Below are positions 19,406-28,305 of a DNA stretch of 64,000 nt, piece after piece. The position numbers were made by a program, and so were the translations under genes. This stretch comes from Fidelibacterota bacterium 408169 (GTDB taxonomy: Bacteria; Fidelibacterota; Marinisomatia; Marinisomatales; TCS55). Numbering within the stretch: position 1 is the stretch's first letter; each line of letters begins with the position of its first letter. The notes under the pieces are model-generated. The model had not been told where the DNA came from and ran no database searches. It saw only the letters and a program-made list of their open reading frames with translations. The DNA lies in assembly GCA_002256485.1 (NCBI GenBank), contig NNSG01000006.1, positions 62,001-126,000 of the forward strand, written 5' to 3'.

Positions 19406-22168
19406 GTGATTAACAAACGTATAATAATAAATAGTATCTGTGGTGTATTTCTATCCACTTTCTTAGTTGGAACCGAACTTGAAATAAATTATAACCTTGA
19501 TGTCTACTTTCATCCCCGGACAGATCAAGTCTCCGGTTTCATAGAGGGTGTTAATCATGTCCGCATAGTTAATAATTCTCAAACAGCATTAAAGGAATTA
19601 TACTTTCATAATAGCACCAACCACGATTCACATACATCTCCTTTATCAGAATTATCATCAGTACGTTGTTCACATGGAGGTATAGTTACGGGGCTGGACA
19701 GTCTCGTTTTAACAATCGGTCTGTATCCTCCGGTTCAGGTGGGTGAAACAGTCATTGTTGATATCCCTTTTAAAACGTATTTCACTTCAAAGGGGGACCC
19801 AAATCTACCTGCTTATGGTATCCGAAAAGATACGGTTACCTACAATGCCATTCATTACTACCCTGTACTGGAATATTTTTATAATGATGGATGGCATCCT
19901 GCTGATTATGGAAATTCTATAAAACCTCATTCTAATTTTGCAAAATATGAAGTGGACTTAACTGTACCGACGGGTTTTTTGATGGGGACATCAGGGCGCG
20001 TATTAAATAAGGTTGAATTAGAAACAGGGCATACCAAATATAAAATCCAAGATAATCATACACTTTCAAGCAGTGTAGTTTTTATTAAGGGAATGCAAAA
20101 ATATCCATTTAATATCAGTGGTATCACGATAGAAATCATTGCACAAAAATCGCAGGAAAATCATGTTAAGAATATTCAAGCTCGTTTGGAAAAATTGATT
20201 CCTTTTTACGAAGAACAGTTTGGTAATTCATTAATGGATAAATTGATTATCAGCAGCGGATATTCTATTGGGTCGCGAGCTATTACAACAAGCAATTATA
20301 TTATTTTTCAAGATAAAATTGACAAGGGTCATGTATTGGATCATGAATTAGCACATCAATGGTTCGGTCTGTCAATTCAAGCTGATGCATATACAGAAAC
20401 CTGGTTAAATGAATCTCTTGCTGAATATGCGAGTTGGCTATTTGAACGATCTCAAAAAGTAAAACCTGACCCCTTTACATTTACTAAACCTATCCCAGAT
20501 TTGAATATTTGGCCCGAAATTAAAGCCATGGGTATGGAAGATTGGACACAGTTTTTTCTGGATGTAATTGGTGAAAAATCACTTCCACCTATCTATCGTC
20601 CCGGGAAACAAACTAATTGGGAAGAAGCTGCAAATATATATAGTAAATATATTGTAGGCAGTCATGCATTGCAGATGCTGCAAGCATCTGAAGGAGATTC
20701 TATAATGAAGAAAATTATGCTTGATTATTCTATGATGTTTAGAGGGGAAACTGCCACTACAGAAAATTTCATTGATATAATTAAACAACACACAGACGAT
20801 AAAATAGCAGATAATTTTCGATTAGCACTTTCAACAAATCTACGATCTGATTTTAAAATTAAAGATGTAACAAGCCAATATAATGTAAAAAGACAATGGA
20901 ATAATAAAATTGCTATAGAGTATGAAAGCAGTTGGCTTTTACCGGTGGATATTTTAATTATAACTGAAAATGGAGACAGCACATTATTACCACAGAAAGA
21001 TATTAATAAATACAATACAATTGAAATAACTACCTCAACAAAATTGTTATCAGCAGAGCTTGATCCCAATAAACGACTATTTGATAATAACCGGTTTAAT
21101 AACCGCTGGCCTCGACGCATATCACTACAGCCAGATTATGGTTTACCGCACTGGGAAACATATAAGGTATATTATCGACCGAAGCTTAAAAGGGATTGGC
21201 GCGGCAATTGGCGAACAGGAGTAAAATTATCGGGCGGGTTGGGAATTAACCTGATGCCGATAATGCCAGCTTTTTACCAAAACCTATTTGACTTGGAGAT
21301 TACGTTTTCAACTGGTGTACCAGAATATAATTGGGGTGGAAAAGTGAGTTATAAAACTCCTTTGAAATCTACAGTCAACACTTATTGGGAGCTGGAGATG
21401 GGATATGAATATCCTAAAAAATGGACAAAAATTGCATTTAATAATTATCTGGGTGAGCCAAGATATTTAGCTGTACATGGCGAATCATTTTATTCCAGAT
21501 TAACAACAACATTTTCTAACACTGTATATATTTCGTCAGATTCAAGCGATTGGTGGCCGGTGGGTAGAAATATTAAATTGAAAGAAAAATGGTCAATTTT
21601 TTCTTATTCAACAGATCAGCGATACCTTATGGAAGTCCACCTTCTTGGAGGTTTTCAGGAAGAGTCGTCATTTTATAATTTTGGAGTTTCTGCAGATGTA
21701 GAAACTCATAAAATAGAAGGTTTTATTATTCGTATTCATAGTGAAGCCGGTTTTGTTTGGGATGAACGCGGGGGAAACGAACTTTCTTATAGGTTATTAT
21801 ATATCCCAAAGATCTGGCAACAACGTGAAAGTCAAATCCCCCTTTTTCGCGGTGTTTCAATTATTGAAAAAGAATGGCAAAAGAATATTTTCAGCAGCGG
21901 GATAAGTGTTGGCTGGGAGACGAAAACAATAGCATGGCCCATGGTGTTTATCGATGGAGCAGTCATTAGTAATAAGCAAGGAACATGGCTGGATCGAATG
22001 GATTATTTGAATAATAGTGATTCTGTGTATTTGACAGCAGGTGTTGGCCTTGAGTCTCAAACAATGATGGAAGTTGGATTATATTTTCCAATTTGGGTTT
22101 CTCATCCCATTAGAGGTGAAAATAATTTTGCTTGGAGAATGCTAATGCAATGGGGATTCTATTTTTAA
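19406..22168 (+). CDS. M1-family metallopeptidase fused to a C-terminal beta-barrel-like domain
   Basis: A 920-residue secreted protein. A GTG start at 19406 gives a signal peptide (INKRIIINSICGVFLSTFLVGTE). Residues about 25-230 match the N-terminal beta domain of M1 peptidases; the zinc site HELAHQWFG (313-321) with the third ligand in NESLAEYASW (E336) has the M1 spacing HExxH-x18-E. The usual GAMEN exopeptidase motif is not evident. After about residue 590 comes some 330 residues of alternating aromatic/polar strands (WRTGVKLSGGLGINL, NWGGKVSYKTPL), ending WRMLMQWGFYF, a typical outer-membrane beta-signal with a terminal Phe. I infer a surface-anchored peptidase with its own barrel. The preceding gene is also a barrel protein. 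Confidence 0.75.
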   Translation: MINKRIIINSICGVFLSTFLVGTELEINYNLDVYFHPRTDQVSGFIEGVNHVRIVNNSQTALKELYFHNSTNHDSHTSPLSELSSVRCSHGGIVTGLDSLVLTIGLYPPVQVGETVIVDIPFKTYFTSKGDPNLPAYGIRKDTVTYNAIHYYPVLEYFYNDGWHPADYGNSIKPHSNFAKYEVDLTVPTGFLMGTSGRVLNKVELETGHTKYKIQDNHTLSSSVVFIKGMQKYPFNISGITIEIIAQKSQENHVKNIQARLEKLIPFYEEQFGNSLMDKLIISSGYSIGSRAITTSNYIIFQDKIDKGHVLDHELAHQWFGLSIQADAYTETWLNESLAEYASWLFERSQKVKPDPFTFTKPIPDLNIWPEIKAMGMEDWTQFFLDVIGEKSLPPIYRPGKQTNWEEAANIYSKYIVGSHALQMLQASEGDSIMKKIMLDYSMMFRGETATTENFIDIIKQHTDDKIADNFRLALSTNLRSDFKIKDVTSQYNVKRQWNNKIAIEYESSWLLPVDILIITENGDSTLLPQKDINKYNTIEITTSTKLLSAELDPNKRLFDNNRFNNRWPRRISLQPDYGLPHWETYKVYYRPKLKRDWRGNWRTGVKLSGGLGINLMPIMPAFYQNLFDLEITFSTGVPEYNWGGKVSYKTPLKSTVNTYWELEMGYEYPKKWTKIAFNNYLGEPRYLAVHGESFYSRLTTTFSNTVYISSDSSDWWPVGRNIKLKEKWSIFSYSTDQRYLMEVHLLGGFQEESSFYNFGVSADVETHKIEGFIIRIHSEAGFVWDERGGNELSYRLLYIPKIWQQRESQIPLFRGVSIIEKEWQKNIFSSGISVGWETKTIAWPMVFIDGAVISNKQGTWLDRMDYLNNSDSVYLTAGVGLESQTMMEVGLYFPIWVSHPIRGENNFAWRMLMQWGFYF

Positions 22169-22210
22169 AATAGTGTTATTATTTATTATTTACAGAAATA
22201 AGGGTTTTAA

Positions 22211-22254
22211 CTAGTAAAAATATTAGAAAACTCTTTCTTTCTAGTAAAATATTT
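22211..22254. promoter_or_regulatory. Two near-identical direct repeats 30 bp apart upstream of the Lrp gene
   Basis: CTAGTAAAAATATT (22211-22224) and CTAGTAAAATATTT (22241-22254) start exactly 30 bases apart, close to three helical turns, in the AT-rich gap before an Lrp/AsnC regulator gene. Lrp-family proteins usually autoregulate and bind repeated AT-rich sites, so these are candidate operators. No experiment or second copy supports this. Confidence 0.35.
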
Positions 22255-22292
22255 CTGCAATAAGTTCTTTTAACAATAAAAAGGTTGTATAT

Positions 22293-22769
22293 ATGTTTGA
22301 TAAAAAAGACATTCAAATTTTAGAAATCCTACAAAATGATGGTCGTTCAACAGCTAGTGATATTGCTAAAGATGTAGAACTGTCAATTCCTGCGGTGGGA
22401 GAACGAATCAAAAAATTAACTGAAAAAGGGCTCATAAAACAATTTTCAGCTATACTGGATCATAAACAAATCGGCATTGACCTTACAGCATTTGTTTTTA
22501 TTATTAGTGAGCATTCTGATCATTACGATGAATTTGTAGAGAAAGCTAAAGAAACGAAGGCAATTTTGGAGTGCCATTCTATTACAGGTGGTGGGTCGCA
22601 TATTTTAAAAGTACACGTGAAAAATTCACAAGCGTTGGAAGATTTTTTATATGAAATTCAAAATTGGCCCGGCGTGTCGCGAACGCAGTCAAACGTAGTG
22701 CTCTCAACATATAAAGAAACCATGAACGACGACCTAATAACATTAAAGGAATTACATAACATTGCTTAA
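22293..22769 (+). CDS. Lrp/AsnC family transcriptional regulator
   Basis: 158 residues: an N-terminal winged helix-turn-helix (KDIQILEILQNDGRSTASDIAKDVELSIPAVGERIKKLTEKGLI, 5-48) and a C-terminal RAM effector domain (about 65-150, ECHSITGGGSHILKVHVKN). The family senses amino acids and controls nitrogen and amino-acid metabolism. It sits immediately before gltB, amt, P-II and GSII on the same strand, making it a natural candidate regulator of that block. AT-rich direct repeats upstream may be its own operator. The ligand is unknown. Confidence 0.92.
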   Translation: MFDKKDIQILEILQNDGRSTASDIAKDVELSIPAVGERIKKLTEKGLIKQFSAILDHKQIGIDLTAFVFIISEHSDHYDEFVEKAKETKAILECHSITGGGSHILKVHVKNSQALEDFLYEIQNWPGVSRTQSNVVLSTYKETMNDDLITLKELHNIA

Positions 22770-22825
22770 TTAATAAAGATTATTGTATTATACATTTTCA
22801 AGGTTTAATATTTGTTTGGTATAAA

Positions 22826-22950
22826 CGCTGGAGCAATAAGAAATCCCGACCTTTAGAAGATAGATTTAGCGAGTTTTAATGGCATAAAAAGCCATAATTT
22901 TTTATAGTTCGTTTTTTTTGCCCTAACAACAATTGTTTGGGCAATTATTT
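22826..22950 (+). other. Structured leader with two U-tract hairpins upstream of gltB
   Basis: The 212-bp gap between the Lrp gene and gltB holds, in order: a -10-like TATAAA (22820-22825); complementary segments CGCTGGA (22826-22832) and TTTAGCG (22865-22871) that could close a 46-nt element; a small hairpin ATGGC-ATAAAAA-GCCAT followed by AATTTTTT (22879-22901); and a second hairpin TTGCCC...GGGCAA with an internal ACAATTGT, followed by TTATTTT (22918-22950). The small hairpins look like intrinsic terminators. They may end the Lrp transcript, or attenuate gltB if transcription begins near 22830. No known riboswitch class is recognised. Confidence 0.45.
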
Positions 22951-22981
22951 TCCTCCAAAATCCAAATAAGTAGAAATTCTT

Positions 22982-25900
22982 GTGAGAAAAAATAAAAATA
23001 TATACCCATTTTTTAATAAAGATTTATTCCATGATGCTTGTGGGGCAGGATTTATTGTGACGCTTTCCGGGAAACCGGAAAGCAGGGTTCTCCCCTTAGC
23101 TATTAAAGGGTTGCAACGATTGGCTCACAGGGGGGCAATATCTGCTGATAAGGAGACGGGGGATGGGGCAGGTATACTTACGGATATACCTAAACCATTT
23201 TTCCGTGAAATTCTACAGACTGAGTTGGGAATAAAAATACCAATACGTAAGTCATTTTCTGTCGGAATGGTGTTTACCACTCCCAGGGAAATTAATTGGT
23301 TGAAAAATACTGTAAAAACCCATGCAAAAATCCGCGGATTTTCTGTTATTACTTTTAGAAAAGTAAAAGTGAATTCAAATGTATTAGGACAATTTGCTCG
23401 GTCCAAGCAACCATCAATCGTACAATTTTTCTTGTATGAGAATAGAAAAAGCAATCGCTCTCTGGAGTCAAGATTGTATTTACTCAGAAAAGAAATTGAA
23501 AAAGATGTGCTTATTCAAAAGAAGAAATCATACATCTGTTCTCTTTCATCAAAAACGATTGTTTATAAGGGACTAATGACCTCTTCCCAACTTGATCATT
23601 TTTATCAAGATCTTGCTCATGAAAAATATATAGTAAAACTGGCGATTTTTCACGAACGATTCTCTACAAACACCCAGTCAACTTGGTCTATGGCACAACC
23701 ATTTAGAATGCTGGCTCACAATGGAGAAATTAATACAATCAAGGGAAACCGATTGTGGATGAAAACCCGGGAAAGGGAAATCAAATCTCTGTTTTGGAAA
23801 GACGACTTAGAAGCATTGAAACCAATCGTTAATGATAAGGGGAGCGATTCAGAAAGTTTAGATAATATATTAGAATTCTTGACAAGAAGTGGACAGGATT
23901 TATTCAGCAGCACCATGATGATAATACCTGACCCCTATGAATATGATCAATTTATACCCAAGGGGTTAAAAGACTTTTATATATACCATGAAAACTTTAT
24001 GGAACCCTGGGATGGCCCAGCTGCCATGGTATTTACCGATGGAGACCACGTTGCTGCCAAAATGGACCGCAACGGTTTACGTCCGTTGCGGTATACAATT
24101 ACAAAAGATGGTTTGGTTATTATGGCTTCAGAAGCGGGGATTATTGACGTGGCTCATAAAAATCTTGATGTGCACCACCATATGAGAGCCGGAGAAATAT
24201 TTGCAGTATCTTTATTAGGAAAGGGTATACTCCGTAACCATGACCTAAAAAGAATTGTTGCTGGAAAGAAATCCTATTCCTCTTCTTTAGAAAAATATTT
24301 AACAACTATAACCAGAAACAGTCATCAACAGGAATTCGGTATTTATAGCTTACCTGAACATGGTTTTAATCCCAGATTACGGGTGGCATTTGGCTGGGCC
24401 AAAGAAGATTTTACCCGCTACTTAATACCGATGGCTGAAAGCGGAAGAGAACCTATTGGCTCAATGGGAGATGATGCTCCATCAGCAGTTATATCCAAAC
24501 AAGACCGTCGCTTTTATGATTACTTTAAACAATCATTTGCACAAGTAACCAACCCTCCTATTGACTCAATAAGAGAAAGGGGGGTGATGGCGCTCTTTCA
24601 ATATCTTGGGTCGGAAAACAATTTATTGGATACACGACCAACATTTAGAGGAGCTGTACGTATTGAGAGTCCAATTTTGTCCCCAAATGAAGTTCAAAAA
24701 CTATATAGCTTAAAGAAAAAATATCCTTATAAACGAATATATTGTCATTGTGAAATAGGCAGTAGTTGTGATAAACGTATTTCAACTATAAAAAAACAAT
24801 CAAGAGAAGCGGTTGAAAATGGTGCAAAAATAATACTTCTAACAGATGAAAATTTGCAGGAAGGACTCTTACCCATACCAATGCCATTGGTTGTTTCTGC
24901 GGTACATCATTATCTCGTTAAACATAAATTAAGAAGCTGTGTTTCGCTGATTTGTATATCTGGCGATGTAGTTGAAGATCACCATGTGGCTGTGTTGATA
25001 GGGTTTGGAGCAAGCGCGGTTTACCCATATATGGCCTATGAATTAATTAGAGAACATTTTTCTGATGATGTCCAATGGACTGAAAAAATGGGGAATTACC
25101 GTTACGCTCTTGAAAAAGGCCTTCTTAAGATCATGGCGAAAATGGGAATATCCACCATCAGTAGTTATCACGGAAGTATGTTGTTTCATGCCCTTGGTTT
25201 ATCTCGCAGATTTCTTAAAAAGTACTTTCCATCCATTCATGGAAATATCAGTGGAATAGATTTAGATCATATAATAAAGATACTCAAAAAGAGACATGAC
25301 GCTGCATTCGGAAATCATAGGCCAGAGTTTGTTGAAAGAGGGTTTTTCAGGTTCCGCAAGGGTGGGGAATTACATGGGTTTTCCCCAAAAGAATTCAAAA
25401 ACATTCATTATGCTGCAACTAATAAAGAAAAAAAGAATATTGAAATGTCTGATGTGGTTTATATACGCGATTTTTTTCAATATCGCAGTAAGCGCGATCC
25501 TATTTCTGTTGAATTAATAGAACCTCTGGAAGATATTCTTAAACGCTTTGGGTCCGGGGCCATGTCTCTTGGTGCAATTTCTGAAACTGTGCATAGAGAG
25601 ATCGCTCGCGGCATGGCTTTAGCCGGAGGTCGGAGTAATACAGGTGAAGGAGGAGAGCTTGATGATAGATACAGTCGAACAAATCCAGATAAGTATGTGA
25701 ATTCTTATATAAAACAAATTGCCAGTGGACGATTTGGGGTTTCAGTTGAATATCTGGCTGCCGCAAAAGAAATTCAAATAAAAATGGCACAAGGAGCTAA
25801 ACCCGGGGAAGGAGGACAACTACCCGGGCATAAAGTAACAGCGCAAATTGCTCATTCCAGGTCGTCAACGCCCGGCGTTCCACTTATTTCTCCTCCACCG

Positions 25901-27457
25901 CATCATGATATTTATAGCATTGAAGACATTAAACAACTTATTTATGACTTAAAAGAAGTCAATCCGAGAGCACAAATATCAGTAAAACTTGTTGCTCAGC
26001 CTGGGGTGGGGACAGTGGCTTCTGGAGTCGTTAAGGCCGGAGCTGATATTGTTTTAATTTCAGGAGGAGACGGAGGAACAGGTGCCAGCCCCTTAGGGTC
26101 TCTTAAGCATACAGGTTTACCTTGGGAATTGGGTTTAGCAGAAACACATCAAACACTGGTTGCAAACAAGCTCCGCGACCAAGTGACGTTACGTGTGGAT
26201 GGAGGAATTAAAAAAGCATCTGATATAATAATAGCAGCTATACTGGGTGCAGAAGAATATGATTACGGGACGGCAATCTTAATAGCAGTGGGATGTGTTA
26301 TGGCAAGACAATGTCACTTAAATACATGCCCTGCAGGAATCGCAACCCAAGATCCCAAATACATGAAAAAATTTAAAGGCCGAGCCAATAATATTAAACA
26401 ATACCTTCTTAATATAGGAGAAGAAGTTCGTCGAGAATTAGCACATCTTGGTTTTGAAAATTTACAGTCTTTAGTTGGTAGAACTGATTTATTAATAATT
26501 AATAGGAAGTTCAAAAAATATGCACGCACAAGAGGGTTGGATTTTTCATATATTTTTAACCACGATACTAAAAAAGGATTACCTGTGATTTCTTCAACGA
26601 AAGTCAAGTTTCAAAGCAGACAAAAGACTATTAGCCTTGATGAAGAAATCATTAATGAAGTCAGAGGTGCTATCTTAACCCATAGTTATGCAGTTGTAGC
26701 AAAAATTGTAAACAATACTCAGCGGTCAATAGGTACGCGTTTATCGGGAGAAATCGCATTTCTTTATGGAAAAGGAAATTTCAATGGTAGCATTCAAGTA
26801 CAAATGTCTGGATCAGCAGGTCAAAGTTTTGGTGCCTATCTTTCTGATGGAGTTGAATTGCGATTAAGGGGAGTTGCAAATGATTATGTTGGTAAAGGGC
26901 AATCTGGAGGTTTGATTACAATTCGTATACCCAGCGTAGTTCGACGCAAGAAAAAAGAGCATACACTTATAGGAAACGTTGCTTTATATGGCGCCACAGG
27001 TGGGACTCTTTTTGTCGCTGGCCGTGGAGGTGAACGGTTTGCTGTGAGAAATAGCGGCGCATCAGCAGTCATCGAAGGAATAGGAAATCACGGTTGTGAA
27101 TATATGACTAGGGGAACGGTTATTATTTTAGGGGAAATCGGACATAATTTTGGCGCTGGAATGACAGGTGGTCAAGCGTTTATTTATACTAAAAACAATC
27201 CTGTTTCTTACCGGCTTAATAAAGAGTTTGTAAAAGAAAAAGAACTATCAATTAACGATGAAAATCTTTTGAAGCGCTTTTTAGAAAACCACATTTTTCA
27301 TACAGATTCAGTATTAGCTGATCGAATTATTTCAGATTGGAAAAATCAAAAACAGTATTTTAAATGCATTGTTTCGATTGCTCAGGAAATCATGGATTTT
27401 CAGACTATTTATGACCTCCACGCCGCAGACAGATTAGGTGTCATTCTCAATGAATAA
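22982..27457 (+). CDS. gltB: Glutamate synthase large subunit (GOGAT)
   Basis: Transfers the amide of glutamine to 2-oxoglutarate, giving two glutamates. 1,491 residues. From a GTG start, the N-terminal 19 residues are a propeptide before Cys20 (HDACGAGFIV), the glutaminase nucleophile. Then come the class II amidotransferase domain (to about 420), the central domain, the FMN/synthase domain (GEGGQLPGHKV, ISGGDGGTGASPLGSLKHTG, about 940-1070), the 3Fe-4S cluster CVMARQCHLNTC (about 1104-1115) and the C-terminal GxGxG beta-helix (about 1230-1420). No gltD small subunit is adjacent, so it may use ferredoxin, or a gltD encoded elsewhere. It heads a nitrogen-assimilation block. Confidence 0.95.
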   Translation: MRKNKNIYPFFNKDLFHDACGAGFIVTLSGKPESRVLPLAIKGLQRLAHRGAISADKETGDGAGILTDIPKPFFREILQTELGIKIPIRKSFSVGMVFTTPREINWLKNTVKTHAKIRGFSVITFRKVKVNSNVLGQFARSKQPSIVQFFLYENRKSNRSLESRLYLLRKEIEKDVLIQKKKSYICSLSSKTIVYKGLMTSSQLDHFYQDLAHEKYIVKLAIFHERFSTNTQSTWSMAQPFRMLAHNGEINTIKGNRLWMKTREREIKSLFWKDDLEALKPIVNDKGSDSESLDNILEFLTRSGQDLFSSTMMIIPDPYEYDQFIPKGLKDFYIYHENFMEPWDGPAAMVFTDGDHVAAKMDRNGLRPLRYTITKDGLVIMASEAGIIDVAHKNLDVHHHMRAGEIFAVSLLGKGILRNHDLKRIVAGKKSYSSSLEKYLTTITRNSHQQEFGIYSLPEHGFNPRLRVAFGWAKEDFTRYLIPMAESGREPIGSMGDDAPSAVISKQDRRFYDYFKQSFAQVTNPPIDSIRERGVMALFQYLGSENNLLDTRPTFRGAVRIESPILSPNEVQKLYSLKKKYPYKRIYCHCEIGSSCDKRISTIKKQSREAVENGAKIILLTDENLQEGLLPIPMPLVVSAVHHYLVKHKLRSCVSLICISGDVVEDHHVAVLIGFGASAVYPYMAYELIREHFSDDVQWTEKMGNYRYALEKGLLKIMAKMGISTISSYHGSMLFHALGLSRRFLKKYFPSIHGNISGIDLDHIIKILKKRHDAAFGNHRPEFVERGFFRFRKGGELHGFSPKEFKNIHYAATNKEKKNIEMSDVVYIRDFFQYRSKRDPISVELIEPLEDILKRFGSGAMSLGAISETVHREIARGMALAGGRSNTGEGGELDDRYSRTNPDKYVNSYIKQIASGRFGVSVEYLAAAKEIQIKMAQGAKPGEGGQLPGHKVTAQIAHSRSSTPGVPLISPPPHHDIYSIEDIKQLIYDLKEVNPRAQISVKLVAQPGVGTVASGVVKAGADIVLISGGDGGTGASPLGSLKHTGLPWELGLAETHQTLVANKLRDQVTLRVDGGIKKASDIIIAAILGAEEYDYGTAILIAVGCVMARQCHLNTCPAGIATQDPKYMKKFKGRANNIKQYLLNIGEEVRRELAHLGFENLQSLVGRTDLLIINRKFKKYARTRGLDFSYIFNHDTKKGLPVISSTKVKFQSRQKTISLDEEIINEVRGAILTHSYAVVAKIVNNTQRSIGTRLSGEIAFLYGKGNFNGSIQVQMSGSAGQSFGAYLSDGVELRLRGVANDYVGKGQSGGLITIRIPSVVRRKKKEHTLIGNVALYGATGGTLFVAGRGGERFAVRNSGASAVIEGIGNHGCEYMTRGTVIILGEIGHNFGAGMTGGQAFIYTKNNPVSYRLNKEFVKEKELSINDENLLKRFLENHIFHTDSVLADRIISDWKNQKQYFKCIVSIAQEIMDFQTIYDLHAADRLGVILNE

Positions 27458-27595
27458 ACCTCTTTAGCATTTTAGGATACATTATATATTTAGGCAAATA
27501 TAACAATATAACTTAAATATTTAACTATAATTATATAATTACTAAAATTATACTTGTTTTGACATATATTTGCTTATTATATTTATTAGTGTTGA

Positions 27596-27613
27596 TTCAG
27601 AAAGTTTTCTGAA
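27596..27613. promoter_or_regulatory. 18-bp palindrome upstream of the torF-amt-glnB operon
   Basis: TTCAGAAA-GT-TTTCTGAA is a perfect inverted repeat 38 bases before the TorF-like start. A TTGACA-like -35 (27559-27564) with AT-rich -10 candidates lies just upstream, so the palindrome would fall at or just after the transcription start, a classic repressor position. The 194-bp gap otherwise holds only AT-rich sequence. I see no sigma-54 GG-N10-GC element. Confidence 0.4.
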
Positions 27614-27651
27614 TATATAATTCATTTAAAAACTAAAAAGAGAGCAACATT

Positions 27652-28269
27652 ATGATTAAGATTAGGAAGTTATGGATAATTTTATTGTTTATCACTGGAA
27701 CGAGTTACGGACAATTTGAAATTGGAGTGGATATCTTTAACCGATATGTATGGCGAGGTACAGATTTTGGAAATGCTGCCAGCCTTCAACCGTATTTAGA
27801 ATACTCCAAGGGACCAATCAAAATTGGAGCTTGGAGCTCTTGGGCTGTAAATAATGGAAACGCAAATGAGAACGATGTTTTCATCGCTGCAAGTCTTGGA
27901 GGATTATCTTTATCTATAACAGATTACTTTTTCCCGGCCTATGATGGCGCGGATCGATTTTTTGATTATTCCGAAGAGGGTGGAGAACATTTTGTTGAAG
28001 CTGGAATTAGTACAACTATTAAAGCTGTGGATATTTTTGCAGGGTATTTTTTCATAGATGCCAATAATTCAACATATTTAGAATTTTCATATGGGCCTGT
28101 TATCCTAGGCATGGGTAATGGGATGTTTACTATTGAGCCAGAGGATGAAAACGATTCCTTCGGTATAGTTAATATAGGTATTACTGCTGGCAGAGATTTA
28201 TTCTCAGCTGCGTATATCATTAATCCCCAACAGGAAACATCCTTTCTTGTTTTTGGTGTATCTTTATAA
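27652..28269 (+). CDS. TorF-type putative porin (Gcw_chp family)
   Basis: A 205-residue exported protein. The signal peptide MIKIRKLWIILLFITGTSYGQ is followed by FEIGVDIFNRYVWRGTDFGNAASLQPYLEYSKGPIKIGAWSSWAV, which matches the TorF/Gcw_chp (TIGR02001-like) opening: Y-x-WRG near the N-terminus, then W-x-SW. The C-terminus FLVFGVSL fits a small outer-membrane barrel. Its place directly before amt and P-II suggests it admits ammonium or a nitrogen compound through the outer membrane; that is inference from context. A perfect palindrome lies in its leader. Confidence 0.75.
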   Translation: MIKIRKLWIILLFITGTSYGQFEIGVDIFNRYVWRGTDFGNAASLQPYLEYSKGPIKIGAWSSWAVNNGNANENDVFIAASLGGLSLSITDYFFPAYDGADRFFDYSEEGGEHFVEAGISTTIKAVDIFAGYFFIDANNSTYLEFSYGPVILGMGNGMFTIEPEDENDSFGIVNIGITAGRDLFSAAYIINPQQETSFLVFGVSL

Positions 28270-28305
28270 TTAACCACTGAATAATCCAAAAAAGCAGAGG
28301 AAACA

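Noticed and set aside
18503-22168. Type IX secretion system locus
   Set aside because: Only a PorQ/PorV-like barrel is seen; no PorT, PorU, GldK-N or C-terminal sorting domain was found in the window.
27458-27651. Sigma-54 promoter for the nitrogen genes
   Set aside because: No convincing GG-N10-GC element in this gap or in the gltB and GSII leaders.
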